From positions 248,001-312,000 of the forward strand of contig CAJNAR010000171.1 of assembly GCA_905220665.1 (NCBI GenBank): a DNA stretch of 64,000 nt, given 5' to 3'. Positions 31,365-42,777 of the stretch are shown here, piece after piece (position 1 is the first letter of the stretch; each line of letters begins with the position of its first letter). This DNA is from Albugo candida (Eukaryota; Oomycota; Peronosporomycetes; Albuginales; Albuginaceae). The position numbers and the translations under genes are program-made. Under the pieces are notes generated by a model. That model ran no database searches. It saw nothing but the letters and a program-made list of their open reading frames with translations, and was not told the origin of the DNA.

Positions 31365-34300
31365 ATGGCAGAAAAGGAAGGGGAACGCGTCGGATTGACG
31401 TCCAAAGGGCAGTTTGATCAAGACATTTACGGTACAAATGATGAATTTGGAGGGTTTGATCACACTATCGGCCCAGAAGAAGATAAAGAGCCCAAAGAAA
31501 AACATGCGAAAAATTCCGATAAACAGAAACTCACAGAAGGGCTCGTGGATGAAAATCACGATCCTTTTGCTGACGCACAAGCAGAAAATGGCTCTGGGGT
31601 TGTTAATACGCGAATCATTGATCGAGAGAATTCGTATCGGAAACGTCGTTTTGACCGAGTGTTATCGCCTGAAAGAAGCGATGTGTTTGACGGGAAAACA
31701 CCTCAGCGAAGCTACAAAGACATTATGCAGTCGCAACAGCTCGAAGCAGAACGTGCAGAAGTCATTCGGAAGATACAAAAGCAACAAGATGAAGAAATCG
31801 CGAATGGTAAGCTTGAAAAGCCAGCAGGAAATGAGAAAGAAAAAGTGAAAAAGAGAAAAATGCGGTGGGATGATCCAGGAAGTGGGTCCGGATCAGGCAT
31901 TGATGCTAAAACAGATGTGGAATCCTCGTCTGGATGGGATACTGATGAAAGCTCAATGGCGGAAGACCTAAATTCTGGTCGATCCTCTCGTTGGGATATA
32001 ACCCCGGTGGCAGGTGGTCAAGAAGGATCAAAATGGGACGTAACTCCAGCGTCCAAGAATTTGAGAGAGAAATCTGGTCGGTGGGATGAAACCCCAGCAT
32101 CAAAAACTCCCGGCCAATCAAAATGGGACCAAACAACAGTGACTCCCACCCCAAATTTGATGACTCCATTAGCAGGAACTTCAAAACGCTCGCGATGGGA
32201 TGAGACTCCGATCGCATCCAATGACGTTGCAACCCCTCAACGTGGGCAAATGACACCGAGCGGAGTCATTTCGAACGATCTGTTGACTGGTGCAATGACA
32301 CCCGAAATGGCGCAGAGGCTACGTTGGGAACGAGAAATTGAAGAAAGAAATCGACCTTTGGCTGAGGAGGAATTGGATGCGATGTTCCCAAATACTGGTT
32401 ATAAAATTCTGGATCCGCCTGCTTCATATATTCCGATTCGAACACCTTCAAGAAAACTTATGACAACACCGACTCCAATGGGAGGAACGCCAGGCTTCAT
32501 GATGCAGTCTACACCTGCGAGAGAAGATTATGGTATTCCAATACCGTCGACTCCGTCAGGAGATGTCCCATTCATCAAGCCCGAAGATTACCAGTATTTT
32601 GGCAAACTGATGGATGAAGTTGACGAAGAGGCATTAGAGCCAGAAGCAGCTAGAGAGCGCAAGATCATGCGTTTACTACTCAAGATCAAGAATGGAACAC
32701 CTCCCCAAAGAAAAACGGCTTTACGACAAATTACCGATAAAGCATGCGAATTTGGTGCTAGTGCTTTGTTCAATCAAATACTACCGCTGCTCATGTCGCC
32801 TACTCTGGAAGATCAGGAACGTCATTTATTGGTCAAAGTCATTGATCGGATTCTGTACAAACTCGATGATCTAGTACGCCCTTATGTCCACAAGATCCTT
32901 GTCGTGATTGAGCCACTTTTGATCGATGAAGACTATTACGCGCGTGTCGAAGGTCGAGAGATCATTTCTAATCTTGCAAAAGCAGCGGGACTTGCCACTA
33001 TGATCTCCACTATGCGACCAGATATTGATAGTACCGACGAGTATGTACGAAATACAACAGCTCGAGCATTCGCGGTGGTAGCGTCAGCTTTGGGCATCCC
33101 CGCATTGCTCCCATTTCTCAAAGCGGTTTGTCAGTCTCGTAAATCATGGCAAGCTCGTCATACAGGCATCAAGATTGTCCAGCAAGTCGCAATCCTAATG
33201 GGATGTGCTATCCTTCCCCATCTGAAACACCTTGTTGAAATTATCGAACATGGTTTGATCGATGAGCAAAAAGTGCGTACGATTACAGCATTAGCTTTGG
33301 CGGCTTTGGCGGAAGCGGCTCATCCGTATGGTATCGAGTCGTTCGACTCTGTTCTCCGACCTCTGTGGAAAGGTATTCGGCAACATCGTGGCAAAGGTCT
33401 GGCTGCTTTTCTCAAATCGATTGGATTTATCATTCCACTAATGGACGCACATTATGCGAATTACTACACACGAGAAGTTATGGTCATTCTTATCCGTGAG
33501 TTTCAATCTCCTGATGAAGAAATGAAAAAGATTGTGCTCAAAGTTGTCAAACAGTGTGTTTCTACGGAGGGCGTGGACCCTGCTTACGTGAAAGAACGCA
33601 TCCTTCCCGAGTTTTTTCGTCACTTTTGGGTCCGTCGTATGGCTTTGGATCGACGCAATTACCGCCAACTTGTCGAAACGACAGTGGAGCTCGCGAATAA
33701 TGTCGGTGCCTCAGACATTATCGCTCGAATTGTCGATGACCTTAAAGACGAAAGCGAACCGTATCGTCGAATGGTTATGGAAGCCATACAAAAAATTATC
33801 ACGAATCTTGGCGCTAGTGATATTGCACCGGATTTAGAAGAGAAACTGATTGATGGTATCTTGTACGCGTTCCAAGAGCAGTCCTCCGACGATACGCTGG
33901 TCATGCTGACAGGATTCGGTACAATTGTCAACGCGCTGGGTATCCGAGCTAAAAATTACCTGCCTCAAATTTGTGGTACAATCAAATGGAGACTGAATAA
34001 CAAACCGGCCAAGGTTCGCATGCAAGCTGCAGATCTGATCAACCGCATTGCTGTTGTGATGAAAACGTGTGACCAAGAACAGTTGATGGGGCATATGGGA
34101 GTGGTTTTGTACGAGTACCTTGGAGAAGAATACCCCGAAGTGCTTGGTAGCATTCTTGGCGCTTTGAAAGCCATTGTGAATGTGATCGGAATGACAAAAA
34201 TGACACCACCAATCAAAGATCTTTTACCTCGACTGACACCCATTTTGAAGAATCGACATGAAAAGGTACAAGAAAATTGCATTGATCTTGTCGGTCGGAT

Positions 34301-35090
34301 CGCAGATCGAGGCGCTGAATTCGTCTCTGCTCGGGAATGGATGCGTATTTGTTTCGAGCTATTGGAAATGCTAAAGGCACACAAAAAGGGAATACGTCGT
34401 GCTGCTGTCAACACTTTTGGATACATTGCCAAAGCGATCGGACCACAGGACGTATTACACACACTTTTGAACAATCTCAAGGTCCAAGAACGTCAGAATC
34501 GAGTTTGTACCACTGTGGCAATCGCAATTGTAGCCGAAACATGTTCTCCTTTCACTGTGGTACCTGCTTTGATGAATGAGTATCGAGTTCCCGAATTGAA
34601 TGTCCAAAATGGCGTCTTGAAGGCTTTCTCATTCATGTTCGAGTACATTGGCGAGATGGGTAAAGATTATATCTACGCGGTGACACCTTTGCTCCAAGAC
34701 GCTCTGATGGATCGGGATTTGGTTCATCGGCAAACAGCGTGCACTACTGTGAAGCATATCGCATTGGGCGTCGCAGGATTGGGATGTGAAGATGCATTAG
34801 TCCATCTGCTTAATTACGTCTGGCCAAATATCTTTGAGACTTCACCACATGTGATCAATGCGGTCTTTGATGCTATTGTGGGCTGCCGAGTGGCTTTGGG
34901 ACCGCATGTCATTCTTCAGTACGTATTACAAGGTCTTTTTCACCCCGCACGACGCGTCCGAGAGGTCTATTGGAAGATTTACAACTCGCTGTACATGTAC
35001 GCGCAAGATGCATTGACGCCCGCGTATCCGCGGATCCAAGACGATGGAGTCAACATGTACAATCGCACTTATCTGGAACTGTGTATCTAG
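31365..35090 (+). CDS. SF3B1: Splicing factor 3B subunit 1
   Basis: Intronless frame of 1241 residues, close to the usual eukaryotic length of about 1300. Core U2 snRNP subunit that clamps the branch-site helix in the spliceosome. The N-terminal third is disordered, with repeated tryptophan motifs (RWDITP, KWDVTP, RWDETP twice) that bind UHM domains such as those of U2AF and related factors. The rest is the HEAT-repeat superhelix, nearly identical to animal sequence in stretches such as [20 protein letters not shown] and [17 protein letters not shown]. Threonine-proline sites ([12 protein letters not shown]) suggest cyclin-dependent phosphorylation. No truncation. Confidence 0.98.
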   Translation: MAEKEGERVGLTSKGQFDQDIYGTNDEFGGFDHTIGPEEDKEPKEKHAKNSDKQKLTEGLVDENHDPFADAQAENGSGVVNTRIIDRENSYRKRRFDRVLSPERSDVFDGKTPQRSYKDIMQSQQLEAERAEVIRKIQKQQDEEIANGKLEKPAGNEKEKVKKRKMRWDDPGSGSGSGIDAKTDVESSSGWDTDESSMAEDLNSGRSSRWDITPVAGGQEGSKWDVTPASKNLREKSGRWDETPASKTPGQSKWDQTTVTPTPNLMTPLAGTSKRSRWDETPIASNDVATPQRGQMTPSGVISNDLLTGAMTPEMAQRLRWEREIEERNRPLAEEELDAMFPNTGYKILDPPASYIPIRTPSRKLMTTPTPMGGTPGFMMQSTPAREDYGIPIPSTPSGDVPFIKPEDYQYFGKLMDEVDEEALEPEAARERKIMRLLLKIKNGTPPQRKTALRQITDKACEFGASALFNQILPLLMSPTLEDQERHLLVKVIDRILYKLDDLVRPYVHKILVVIEPLLIDEDYYARVEGREIISNLAKAAGLATMISTMRPDIDSTDEYVRNTTARAFAVVASALGIPALLPFLKAVCQSRKSWQARHTGIKIVQQVAILMGCAILPHLKHLVEIIEHGLIDEQKVRTITALALAALAEAAHPYGIESFDSVLRPLWKGIRQHRGKGLAAFLKSIGFIIPLMDAHYANYYTREVMVILIREFQSPDEEMKKIVLKVVKQCVSTEGVDPAYVKERILPEFFRHFWVRRMALDRRNYRQLVETTVELANNVGASDIIARIVDDLKDESEPYRRMVMEAIQKIITNLGASDIAPDLEEKLIDGILYAFQEQSSDDTLVMLTGFGTIVNALGIRAKNYLPQICGTIKWRLNNKPAKVRMQAADLINRIAVVMKTCDQEQLMGHMGVVLYEYLGEEYPEVLGSILGALKAIVNVIGMTKMTPPIKDLLPRLTPILKNRHEKVQENCIDLVGRIADRGAEFVSAREWMRICFELLEMLKAHKKGIRRAAVNTFGYIAKAIGPQDVLHTLLNNLKVQERQNRVCTTVAIAIVAETCSPFTVVPALMNEYRVPELNVQNGVLKAFSFMFEYIGEMGKDYIYAVTPLLQDALMDRDLVHRQTACTTVKHIALGVAGLGCEDALVHLLNYVWPNIFETSPHVINAVFDAIVGCRVALGPHVILQYVLQGLFHPARRVREVYWKIYNSLYMYAQDALTPAYPRIQDDGVNMYNRTYLELCI

Positions 35091-35461
35091 ATTAGTGTGT
35101 GTGTTTAATATGAGATAACTTGAATTGTGTTGCACATAACTTATAGAGAGGTACAATGATTAGGGCTGGGAGGGTATGATTACGTAGCCCCCTCTGTAAT
35201 GTTACCACGGTCGTGTATTGGAGGAGATACGGTAGTGGCACTGGCGATGAATGGCGTTCTTTCTGATATAAAAAGACTTTATAGCTCATCTCGACGCATT
35301 TATTTCTGGTTTATTGGGCTGCGTTATAGGATTCCGCATTTCTACCGACCTTGACACGTCTTCTCGCCAATTCTCCGTGTAGAATTAATACTAGTGCCGG
35401 TAGAAACCTTTTATACGCTCAAGTAATTCAGAGCCTTTTGGTCTCTTGTGCGCGCGTAAAA
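35091..35461. other. Intergenic region between SF3B1 and formin
   Basis: About 370 bp between two genes on the plus strand. The formin frame is open upstream to 35351 without another ATG. It holds the SF3B1 3' end and formin promoter; I see no other gene. Confidence 0.45.
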
Positions 35462-38400
35462 ATGGCACCCTCTTTCATCTCACAGCTGATGGCATCCAAC
35501 GCGATGTTGCCTCATCCGACAGAGCTATCTAATGACCATAAACAGCATAATCGTACACACCCAAACGACTTTATTACATCGCTAATACCAAACCAAAAAG
35601 CAGCGCTAACAAAAAGAGAGAAAATGCGTCCGCTTTTGCCGCCTTTCACAGACGACAGTTCCGTCCACATTTTTAATCCGAGAAAGACCATTCTCAACCA
35701 ATCGAAGCGATCAGTACAGTTACCATTGCAATTGGCATCCGATTCGGATCCATTGGACGAAAGCACCAAAGCTTCGCGGGAGCGCATGTCGGATGAGATT
35801 TTGGTCGATGTTGCTTGGAGTCATCAGATCAAAGTACAGAATTTTTTTCAGACGCTTGAGAGCGGGAAATCGGAACGAACGTCATTGACAGCGACGATAT
35901 CTGAGAGCTCATCCATTGATGAAGTGGTTTTGGACACCAGCGCACCAGTTGAGCCGAGCGAGAAAAATGGAGGATCCAAGCGTCAACGTGCAGCTAATGC
36001 ACTCGCAGACTTATTTTCAGGGTCTGCTTCGAGCACAATCACGACACAGGACGCGGCGAAGAGTAAGAAGACTGTTTCGACATCATCACATCCTTTGGCA
36101 GCAATGCTACAAGATCGGCAAAAGAGTAGAAAGGAGTCAATTGGAATGAAGAATGCACGTGTCGATATAAGCGCCGGGCTTGATGGTATGCTGCAGAAAA
36201 AGTTGCAATCTGAGGAGAAACTGGATACGGGAGATTGTAAGGATGCAGCTGATCCTCAAGGAAAAACAAAACTTGCACTGAAAGACGACCCAATCTATCA
36301 GCAGTATTTCAAAATGCTCAAAGTTGGGCTACCGCGTCCCTCTGTCGAACACAAAATGCGAGCGGATCATATCGATCCAGCGATATTGGACTGTGATCCT
36401 AATTTTCCTCTTCCAGAAAACTTTATCAAGAAAAAGACCGGAGCTTCTGCTTCCAACACGCCGAGTCAGCAGCAAGATACCGACAGATTGGAAGCTGAAT
36501 ATCAGCAACAACTCAAGTTGTATCGTGAGAAACTTCCAAGCTATGAACGGATGCTCAAGGTCGGACTTCCACGGTCTGCTGTCGAACACAAAATGCAATC
36601 GGAAGGATGCGATCCGTCGTGGCTGGATAATCCACCAAAACGTAAAATAATCGTCGCTGAAAATGAGATTTCGTCTGAAGAATTGGAAGCACACAAAAAA
36701 AAGTATGAAAAGTTTTTTGCAATGCTACAATACGGAATTGCTCGGGAAGCTGTGGAGCACAAAATGCGTCAGTCCGGATTGGATCCTGCCGAACTGGACG
36801 GTCCAAAACGATCGTCGCATACTATTTCGTCGAGTGGCAGTGATCCTGCCAAAGCACCGAGCGGATTCGTGCGTAAAAAACTGCACTGGGAAACTATATC
36901 GTATAGTGAAAGAGCAAATCAAAAGTCCAAAAGTGCTTCGACGCAAAGTCTTTGGCATTGCGCGATTCAAAAAGGAATTCGTCAAAGCCTCCAAATGTCA
37001 GAACAGAACAAATCACAGCTCGAGACGCTTTTTGTCAAAAAGGTATCCGAAACAAGTCGAAAGCGACCGGTACAACGGAGTCGTGGGGCCGGTGATGCCA
37101 TAGAGCCGAATGCAGATTGTTCCAAGAGTACAGGTTTGAATACAAAGCACAAAATCGCACTTATCGATTTGAAAAAGTCACAAAATATTGCGATTGTACT
37201 CGCTCGTGTCAAAATGAACTTTAGCGATCTCCGTCGTGAGGTCTTGGCAATGAATCCAACGGTACTTTCAACGTCTCAAATCAAAACCCTCATAGAAATG
37301 TGGCCGGATCGCACAGAGCAGCAAGCCATCAATGGGTATAAAGGCTCAATAGAGGCTTTAGGAACGGTACCCTTGACCCTTCGAAAATTTCATTCATCGA
37401 ATTGACATTTCATTCGCATAGTCCGAGCGGTTTTTTGTCGAGGTACGGAAGGAAACGCGATTTCGGGAGCGATTAAGTTGTCTCGTGTTCAAACAAGAAT
37501 TTTCATCGCGTGTTTTTGAGCTAAGGTGCGTGAACAAACGAGCCGGGATTCAAGTTTTTAAATGCTAATGATCTACTTTGCGCAGAGAATCTATCCAATT
37601 GATCATTCGATCTGTCCATCAAGTGTGCTCGAGCCAGAGTCTTCTCCAAATACTCGTTTACATTTTGGAAATTGGGAATTTCTTGAATTTCGGTCCGCCT
37701 AATAGCACCACGAACATGGCAGACGGCTTCTCTCTGCGGTCCTTGTCCAAATTATCGCAAACCAAAGCGTTTACAGGGAACACAACCGTGTTGCAGTACA
37801 TTGTGCAAAGTATCGAGCGAGAAGTCCCCGATTTAGCCCGATTCTATGAAGAGATTAAGCTGGTTACCAAATGCTCAAAAGTCTCATTGTCGGCTCTCCA
37901 GGCCGAGAAGAAGGCGTTGGAAGAAGGGCAGAAAAAAGTGCTTTTTGAGGCCGAATCCGTGAATCCCTCATCTTTCAGTTTGGATGAGGAGTTGGCAGCG
38001 CCGATTCTCAAGCAATTCGCTTCTGAAGTGAGTCGGGAGCTGGAAGCAATTAACGGGTTGCAGGAGCAAATGGAGGAGATGGTACGTGATGTGATCGAGT
38101 TGAGGATGGAGACACTGTTGACTGAGGTGTTTATTGGTAGAAAACACGATTTATGGACTATTTTGACGAATCGGAATCGACAGATGATCTCGATGAGCTT
38201 TTATCGCATTTGGCCAATTTTATTGAAGAATTTCAGCATGAAAAACGACAATGGGAAGAACAGAAGAAACGTAAAGACAAAGCTGACGCGCGAGATAAAA
38301 AGTGTCGTGTTTCAACTGCGCAGTTATCTAAAAGCCTTTGCCAAGCATCGCCTTCATCTACATCAATGGACGCAAGAAGACGATCACTTGAAAACTTGGT

Positions 38401-38476
38401 GAATTGTACCGAGATTTCGGACGTAAAGGAAGCGGAATGCAAGCAAATCGATAAAGCGACTGTTTCGTGTGCATAA
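35462..38476 (+). CDS. Formin (FH2) with three WASHC3-like motif repeats
   Basis: Exons 35462-37366, 37422-37525, 37586-38081 and 38141-38476, about 946 residues; phases agree at every junction. Three copies of a motif with FKML-x-G-[IL]-x(4)-VEHKM-x(5)-DP-x(2)-LD lie near residues 279-305, 357-385 and 412-440. It resembles the segment in WASH subunit WASHC3 (CCDC53). The FH2 domain starts near 473 (KKLHWETI) and runs to about 870, with ILVYILEIGNFLNFG, the most conserved FH2 stretch, then GFSLRSLSKLSQTK. It should nucleate and elongate actin filaments. No proline-rich FH1 segment precedes FH2. The tail is a charged coiled coil. Confidence 0.9.
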
Positions 38477-38709
38477 AAGGCTGATCAAAAAGCTGAAGAG
38501 CTGAAACCTTTTGGAAAAATTGAATGCTGACATTTCAATGTTAGCAGAGTGGAAGATGCAACAAGCTTTTTGAAATGTCTTTGCGAAAGGACCTACGCTA
38601 AAGCTTTTATCGATGTTCCTCAATTGCCGCCCGCGTATCATTTGCGCTTCAAGGTATAATATAGTATAATGTATTTTTATAATTACGTAGCAATTATAAT
38701 ATCACGATT

Positions 38710-40080
38710 ATGATCGATGCAGTGGAATTGCTCTCGATTCTTGGTCCTATTACTTGTTGTGAGGAGAACCTAGGGATTTGCTTGCCTCATGAGCATATAC
38801 TACACTCTATCAGTAGCATTCTCAATGCTGATGACAAGGCTGAAGCTGGTGCTGATAATATTCAGGTGGAAGAGCTGCTTTCAGCTCGTCAAGATCCGAA
38901 GGGATATCGAAAAGGAATCAATTTGCGTATGGAAAACACCTCCGATAGCATTCGTGAGCTGGAAAGGATGAAACGCGACTTGGATGTCGTCATCATCGAT
39001 GCAACATTGGATCAAGAGCGGCTGAATAGCGCCGTTATGAGCAACAAAGTGATTGACATTGCTGAGAAATTAGTCGACAAACGCATTCATATTGTCAATG
39101 TCACAAGTCTGAATCTGGAACAAGTCGAATTCGAATCGAAAGAGGAGAGCAGCAAGTTGTTTAAGATTATGAAACATCGATTTCTTTATGGAGAAAAATG
39201 CGAAAATGACAGCGGAAGTAGCAGAAAGCGTTATTTCGGTGCGATGTATCAACAGCTTCATCTCTATTTCTCTACAGAAGGTATAAATTCTAGCACATTG
39301 GATCTAAAGCATCAATTCCTTGCGAGCACAATTGCAAAGTTACACTCAGAAATTAACGTACCAGTGTTTCTATCGCTTTCGTGCAATAGCACCCAAACAA
39401 TAGAATTCTTTGCGTACGTTCAGAGATTTTTTCATCAAATGCAAATCGAAGGAGTAAAAATGGACAGAATTGTCTTTTGTCATGCGGATCGCTGGATAGA
39501 ACAACCGCATTTCGAGTATACGTCTTTTCTCTTCTCTCTCGCAGATCTTGGCGTCTCGTTATTGCTTTCTAGTATTGGATTGTACACTGCGAGCGAATAC
39601 CTGATCCTGAATCCTCTTTTGACGCTTGGAAATGATACCATCCCGAGAGCCACATGGTTTCCCCCACCGAAAGATCAGAAGATTGTGCAACTGCTTTACC
39701 AATTGATTGCCCGAGGTTACGTGGACCAAGTACTTATTTCAACCTCTATCTTGCTGAAGACGCAGTTGAGACGATATGGAGGTGGCGGCTATCAATATTT
39801 GGAGCAATGTTTCAAAAAAGGATTTCTGGCTGGAAGCTCTGACGTTTGCGAAATGGAAAAGTGGTGGCAGACAATGACGAGAAGGAACCCGCTCAAACTC
39901 CTCAAATGGTATAGTGCGCCATCCAAAGCCGAAACACCTCGTGAGTACCTCATCTGCTCCATTTGCAAGCAATGCTTTGAGCCAATTGTTGGCGAGTTTT
40001 TTACCAAATTCAACTTTACATATTGCGGGACGAAATGCCTTAAACTACACAGTAAGTGTCGATTTAAAGCAATAAAATAG
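38710..40080 (+). CDS. Phosphotriesterase-family protein, probably inactive, with C-terminal zinc finger
   Basis: Single exon, 456 residues. The order of motifs follows the phosphotriesterase/PTER amidohydrolase barrel: GICLPHEHIL with the metal-binding HxH (His27, His29), then VFCHAD with the strand-7 type His. The strand that should carry another metal His reads VFLSLSCNST. The strand-8 'SHD' reads LISTS, so the catalytic Asp is replaced by Ser. RYGGGGYQYL, a family hallmark, is intact. The last 40 residues add a Cys cluster (CSICKQC ... YCGTKC ... C), likely a zinc finger, not part of ordinary PTER proteins. Loss of ligands suggests no hydrolase activity; a scaffold or regulatory role is inferred. 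Confidence 0.8.
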   Translation: MIDAVELLSILGPITCCEENLGICLPHEHILHSISSILNADDKAEAGADNIQVEELLSARQDPKGYRKGINLRMENTSDSIRELERMKRDLDVVIIDATLDQERLNSAVMSNKVIDIAEKLVDKRIHIVNVTSLNLEQVEFESKEESSKLFKIMKHRFLYGEKCENDSGSSRKRYFGAMYQQLHLYFSTEGINSSTLDLKHQFLASTIAKLHSEINVPVFLSLSCNSTQTIEFFAYVQRFFHQMQIEGVKMDRIVFCHADRWIEQPHFEYTSFLFSLADLGVSLLLSSIGLYTASEYLILNPLLTLGNDTIPRATWFPPPKDQKIVQLLYQLIARGYVDQVLISTSILLKTQLRRYGGGGYQYLEQCFKKGFLAGSSDVCEMEKWWQTMTRRNPLKLLKWYSAPSKAETPREYLICSICKQCFEPIVGEFFTKFNFTYCGTKCLKLHSKCRFKAIK

Positions 40081-40172
40081 AGACGAAAACGTCCGCTTTA
40101 TATTATTTGCTACTTTTACGACAGAAATGAGAACGCCACGTTTAGGGTACCGGAATGGACACACTCCACGAC

Positions 40173-40709
40173 CTAATTGGGTAGATACAATATCTCCGAG
40201 TGCTTTGGATACAATACCAGCCCCATACCCGCCGATTCCATATTGGAAGTTGTGGTATTGGTCCGCTCCAGTTGTAGGGATGTTGCATTCACATAGGATT
40301 TGTCAGTGAATCTGTGCTCTAATGCTTTCCGTACCTTTTCTCCAAGTTGATTGCATCCACTGTGAAAATTGTCGACAATTTGTCTCATATTCAGCTCCAC
40401 AGAGTCAATTGCGATGATACAATCCATTGGCTCGAGCGTATCGATTTCTTCAAATAGAGATCGGCACGCATTCGATTCACACATCTTCAATAGCTTCTCG
40501 GGATCGGGCCATCCACCGTGTGGGATGAAGGAGCTTCCAGAAGCTTCCATACAAGAAGAAACGTTGGGATTTGAAGCCGCAGATGCCAATTTGACGACTT
40601 CAGAGCTCGGGCAATGTTTCGCAGAGATCGCGAGGAGCAGCTGCAAATATGCGATACATAAAAGCCACATTGTTGGAATGGTTTGGCAAGGGATACTTTG
40701 CGAATGCAT
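40173..40709 (-). CDS. Elicitin-like secreted protein
   Basis: From the ATG at 40709 the product is 178 residues; a second in-frame Met (40670) starts directly at the signal peptide (MWLLCIAYLQLLLAIS). The mature N-terminal part, about 90 residues, has six cysteines in elicitin-like spacing (HCPSS, SSCME, KMCES, ACRSL, MDCII, SGCNQ) and helical segments between them. Elicitins are oomycete-specific sterol- or lipid-binding proteins; many are recognised by plants. The tail of about 60 residues past the domain carries NAT/NTT-type glycosylation sequons and no clear GPI signal. It is divergent from the SENP8-like gene. Elicitin family is clear; subgroup is not. Confidence 0.87.
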   Translation of the reverse strand: MHSQSIPCQTIPTMWLLCIAYLQLLLAISAKHCPSSEVVKLASAASNPNVSSCMEASGSSFIPHGGWPDPEKLLKMCESNACRSLFEEIDTLEPMDCIIAIDSVELNMRQIVDNFHSGCNQLGEKVRKALEHRFTDKSYVNATSLQLERTNTTTSNMESAGMGLVLYPKHSEILYLPN

Positions 40710-40827
40710 TGCCGTATCGTCCTGGAACGCATTCTTCTTCGGCAAAGAGACTAAAGATCTCGGAGAAGAAGAAAATGTCTATCAATCATACCGAACATAG
40801 CACTATGTTTCCTGTACTTTGGAACCT
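40710..40827. promoter_or_regulatory. Short divergent promoter region (elicitin / SENP8-like)
   Basis: Only about 118 bp separate the two start codons, so a shared or overlapping promoter is expected. No motif called. Confidence 0.4.
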
Positions 40828-41499
40828 ATGATCAATCAAGTAATTAATTTTCGTGACGCTCAATTATACGACTCTGATGTCGCGCTTTTCACAGAGTTTA
40901 TGTGGCTAAATGATAACGCGATCCATTTCTACTTTGCGTATTTGCATCTATACGTATGCAATGAATCTCCTCGTGTTCTTTTCGCGGACCCTGCGGTCGT
41001 ATCGTGTCTTTTATTGCAGTGTGATGATGACCAAGATTTAAAGGAGATGACTTGCGGTTGGAAATTGCATGAAAAGGAGCTATGTTTCTTTCCAGTGAAT
41101 AACAGACAGTCCTTTGAAGAGTACGGTTCACATTGGTCGCTTATTGTTTTTCGTAAGAATGAGAAGGGATTGGAGCACTACGATTCCAGTGAGCCTCTCA
41201 ATGAAGCGGCAGCTATTCGAACTTGTGACATGCTTCGTCGTGTTTTTCAGCTATCAACGGACGACGACGAAGTGCTTCGATCTGCTGATGTAAATTATGG
41301 CATTATAAAGCGATCCTGCGCACAGCAGGCAAATGAATATGATTGTGGTATGCACGTCTTATTAGTGGCCGAATATCTGACGAAAGCGCACTTCAAAAGC
41401 GTAAATTGTTCGCTTCAAGAGTATGTGAGCCCAATGAAAATTCGAGAAAGGAGACTTGAGATACCCTCACTCATTAAGAGATTACAAGAGAACGCGTAA
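40828..41499 (+). CDS. SENP8/NEDP1-type ubiquitin-like protein protease
   Basis: Cysteine protease of peptidase family C48, 223 residues, about the size of human SENP8 (212). The catalytic triad is visible: His in GSHWSLIVF (about residue 101), Asp in HYDSS (about 119) and Cys in NEYDCGMHV (about 173), with the oxyanion Gln in QQAN just before. The early WLNDNAIHFYFAYL matches SENP8 'WLNDHIIGFAFEY'. SENP8 matures NEDD8 and removes it from cullins, so a deneddylase is inferred; a SUMO-specific role is less likely given the short N-terminus. The start at 40828 follows from alignment to the family; the plus frame opens slightly earlier without an ATG. Confidence 0.88.
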   Translation: MINQVINFRDAQLYDSDVALFTEFMWLNDNAIHFYFAYLHLYVCNESPRVLFADPAVVSCLLLQCDDDQDLKEMTCGWKLHEKELCFFPVNNRQSFEEYGSHWSLIVFRKNEKGLEHYDSSEPLNEAAAIRTCDMLRRVFQLSTDDDEVLRSADVNYGIIKRSCAQQANEYDCGMHVLLVAEYLTKAHFKSVNCSLQEYVSPMKIRERRLEIPSLIKRLQENA

Positions 41500-41547
41500 A
41501 AATATCATATACAAATCAGAAATTCGATTGTCTCTTAATTCCTGTGG

Positions 41548-42777
41548 CTAAATGGATGCTGTGTCTTTGATGACGGGATCCTCCGCACCATCAATGTTTT
41601 GAATGCTGATCCCTTGAGATTCAAGCCATGAGGCGTTGTAGAGCTTTCCCAAGTACCGTTCTCCGCTATCACACAAGATCGTCACAATTGTGTGTCCGGG
41701 TCCCAGCTCTTTGGCCATTTTATAGGCTCCAACAACATTCAAAGCGGCACTTGGCCCAATGAAAATGCCATCCTTATTTAAAAGGTGGTAAGCCATATTG
41801 ACAATGTCTTGATTACTTCCCGTTATTCCCTTGTCGATTCGAGCTTCTTTGAAGTTGGAACTCAACAAAGGCACCCCAATACCTTCGGCAATGGTGCTAC
41901 CACCCTTTGTCGGAACCACTTCGATTCCATCCTTCTTGATGAGAACCTCTGGTGTATTCACATACGAACTCATGCCATCAATCTCTTCTGGATCGATAAG
42001 CCACACTTGAAGTTGATCATTTTTTTCTTTGAAAAATTTAGAGCATCCAGCAATCGTTCCTCCAGTTCCCGAGGCAGACACAAATCCGTCTATTTTTCCA
42101 TTTGTCTGTCGCCACATTTCAGGTGCGGTTTCCAGATAATGTGCTCTCATATTAGCCTGATTTTCGAATTGATTGAAAAAAAACATTGTGTTGGAGTGTT
42201 CCGAATCATAATTTTCCTTGATCGATTGTGCGACGTAGTAAAAGTGCTTCTCTTTGTCGAAGATAGACGCGACCGGCATGACGTGAACCTTTGCACCAGC
42301 GATTTCCATGGCGCTGACTTTCTCTGCGGATGCTTTGTCAGGTGACACAAAAGTTGTCGGATATCCTCTAGAGGCGCACAGAATAGCCAATGATGCCCCA
42401 GTGTTGCCCCCAGTTGCTTCAATAACCGGACAATTCTTTGGATTAGTTGGGTCCAAAAGACCTTGTTCTTCTGCTTCCAAAATCATTTGCTTTGCTGCAC
42501 GATCCTTCAAACTGAACGTGGGATTCATAAATTCTGCTTTTCCGTAAATTTTACAGTTTGTGAGCTCTGAGAGACTTTTTATCTCAATGAGCGGAGTGTT
42601 CCCAATTGCATCAAAGAGACTGTGTCCGACTTTGACTTTTGCGTTTGGCTTTGCTTTGGCATTTTTCTTCTTTTTGGCTTCTCGTTCCCTCTTATCGACA
42701 AAAAGGAAGCCGATAGAGACGCACCCAGCCATCAAACAGACAGCGGGAAGAGCCCAGGGACGAACACGGTTCGTCAT
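41548..42777 (-). CDS. Membrane-anchored cysteine synthase-like PLP enzyme
   Basis: Fold-type II PLP enzyme, 409 residues. An N-terminal hydrophobic segment (PAVCLMAGCVSIGFLFV) followed by KREREAKKKK suggests a membrane anchor with a cytosolic catalytic domain. The catalytic part has IGNTPLIEI, the PLP lysine in FSLKDRA (about residue 91), the substrate loop TGGNTGASLA, and the glycine loop SGTGGTIAG that holds PLP phosphate. In the usual 'NPGGSVKDR' motif it reads NPTFSLKDR. The arrangement resembles yeast Mcy1 (YGR012W), an outer-mitochondrial-membrane cysteine-synthase-like protein. Substrate is uncertain. The frame extends past 42777 without ATG; the chosen ATG gives a normal anchor. Confidence 0.85.
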   Translation of the reverse strand: MTNRVRPWALPAVCLMAGCVSIGFLFVDKREREAKKKKNAKAKPNAKVKVGHSLFDAIGNTPLIEIKSLSELTNCKIYGKAEFMNPTFSLKDRAAKQMILEAEEQGLLDPTNPKNCPVIEATGGNTGASLAILCASRGYPTTFVSPDKASAEKVSAMEIAGAKVHVMPVASIFDKEKHFYYVAQSIKENYDSEHSNTMFFFNQFENQANMRAHYLETAPEMWRQTNGKIDGFVSASGTGGTIAGCSKFFKEKNDQLQVWLIDPEEIDGMSSYVNTPEVLIKKDGIEVVPTKGGSTIAEGIGVPLLSSNFKEARIDKGITGSNQDIVNMAYHLLNKDGIFIGPSAALNVVGAYKMAKELGPGHTIVTILCDSGERYLGKLYNASWLESQGISIQNIDGAEDPVIKDTASI

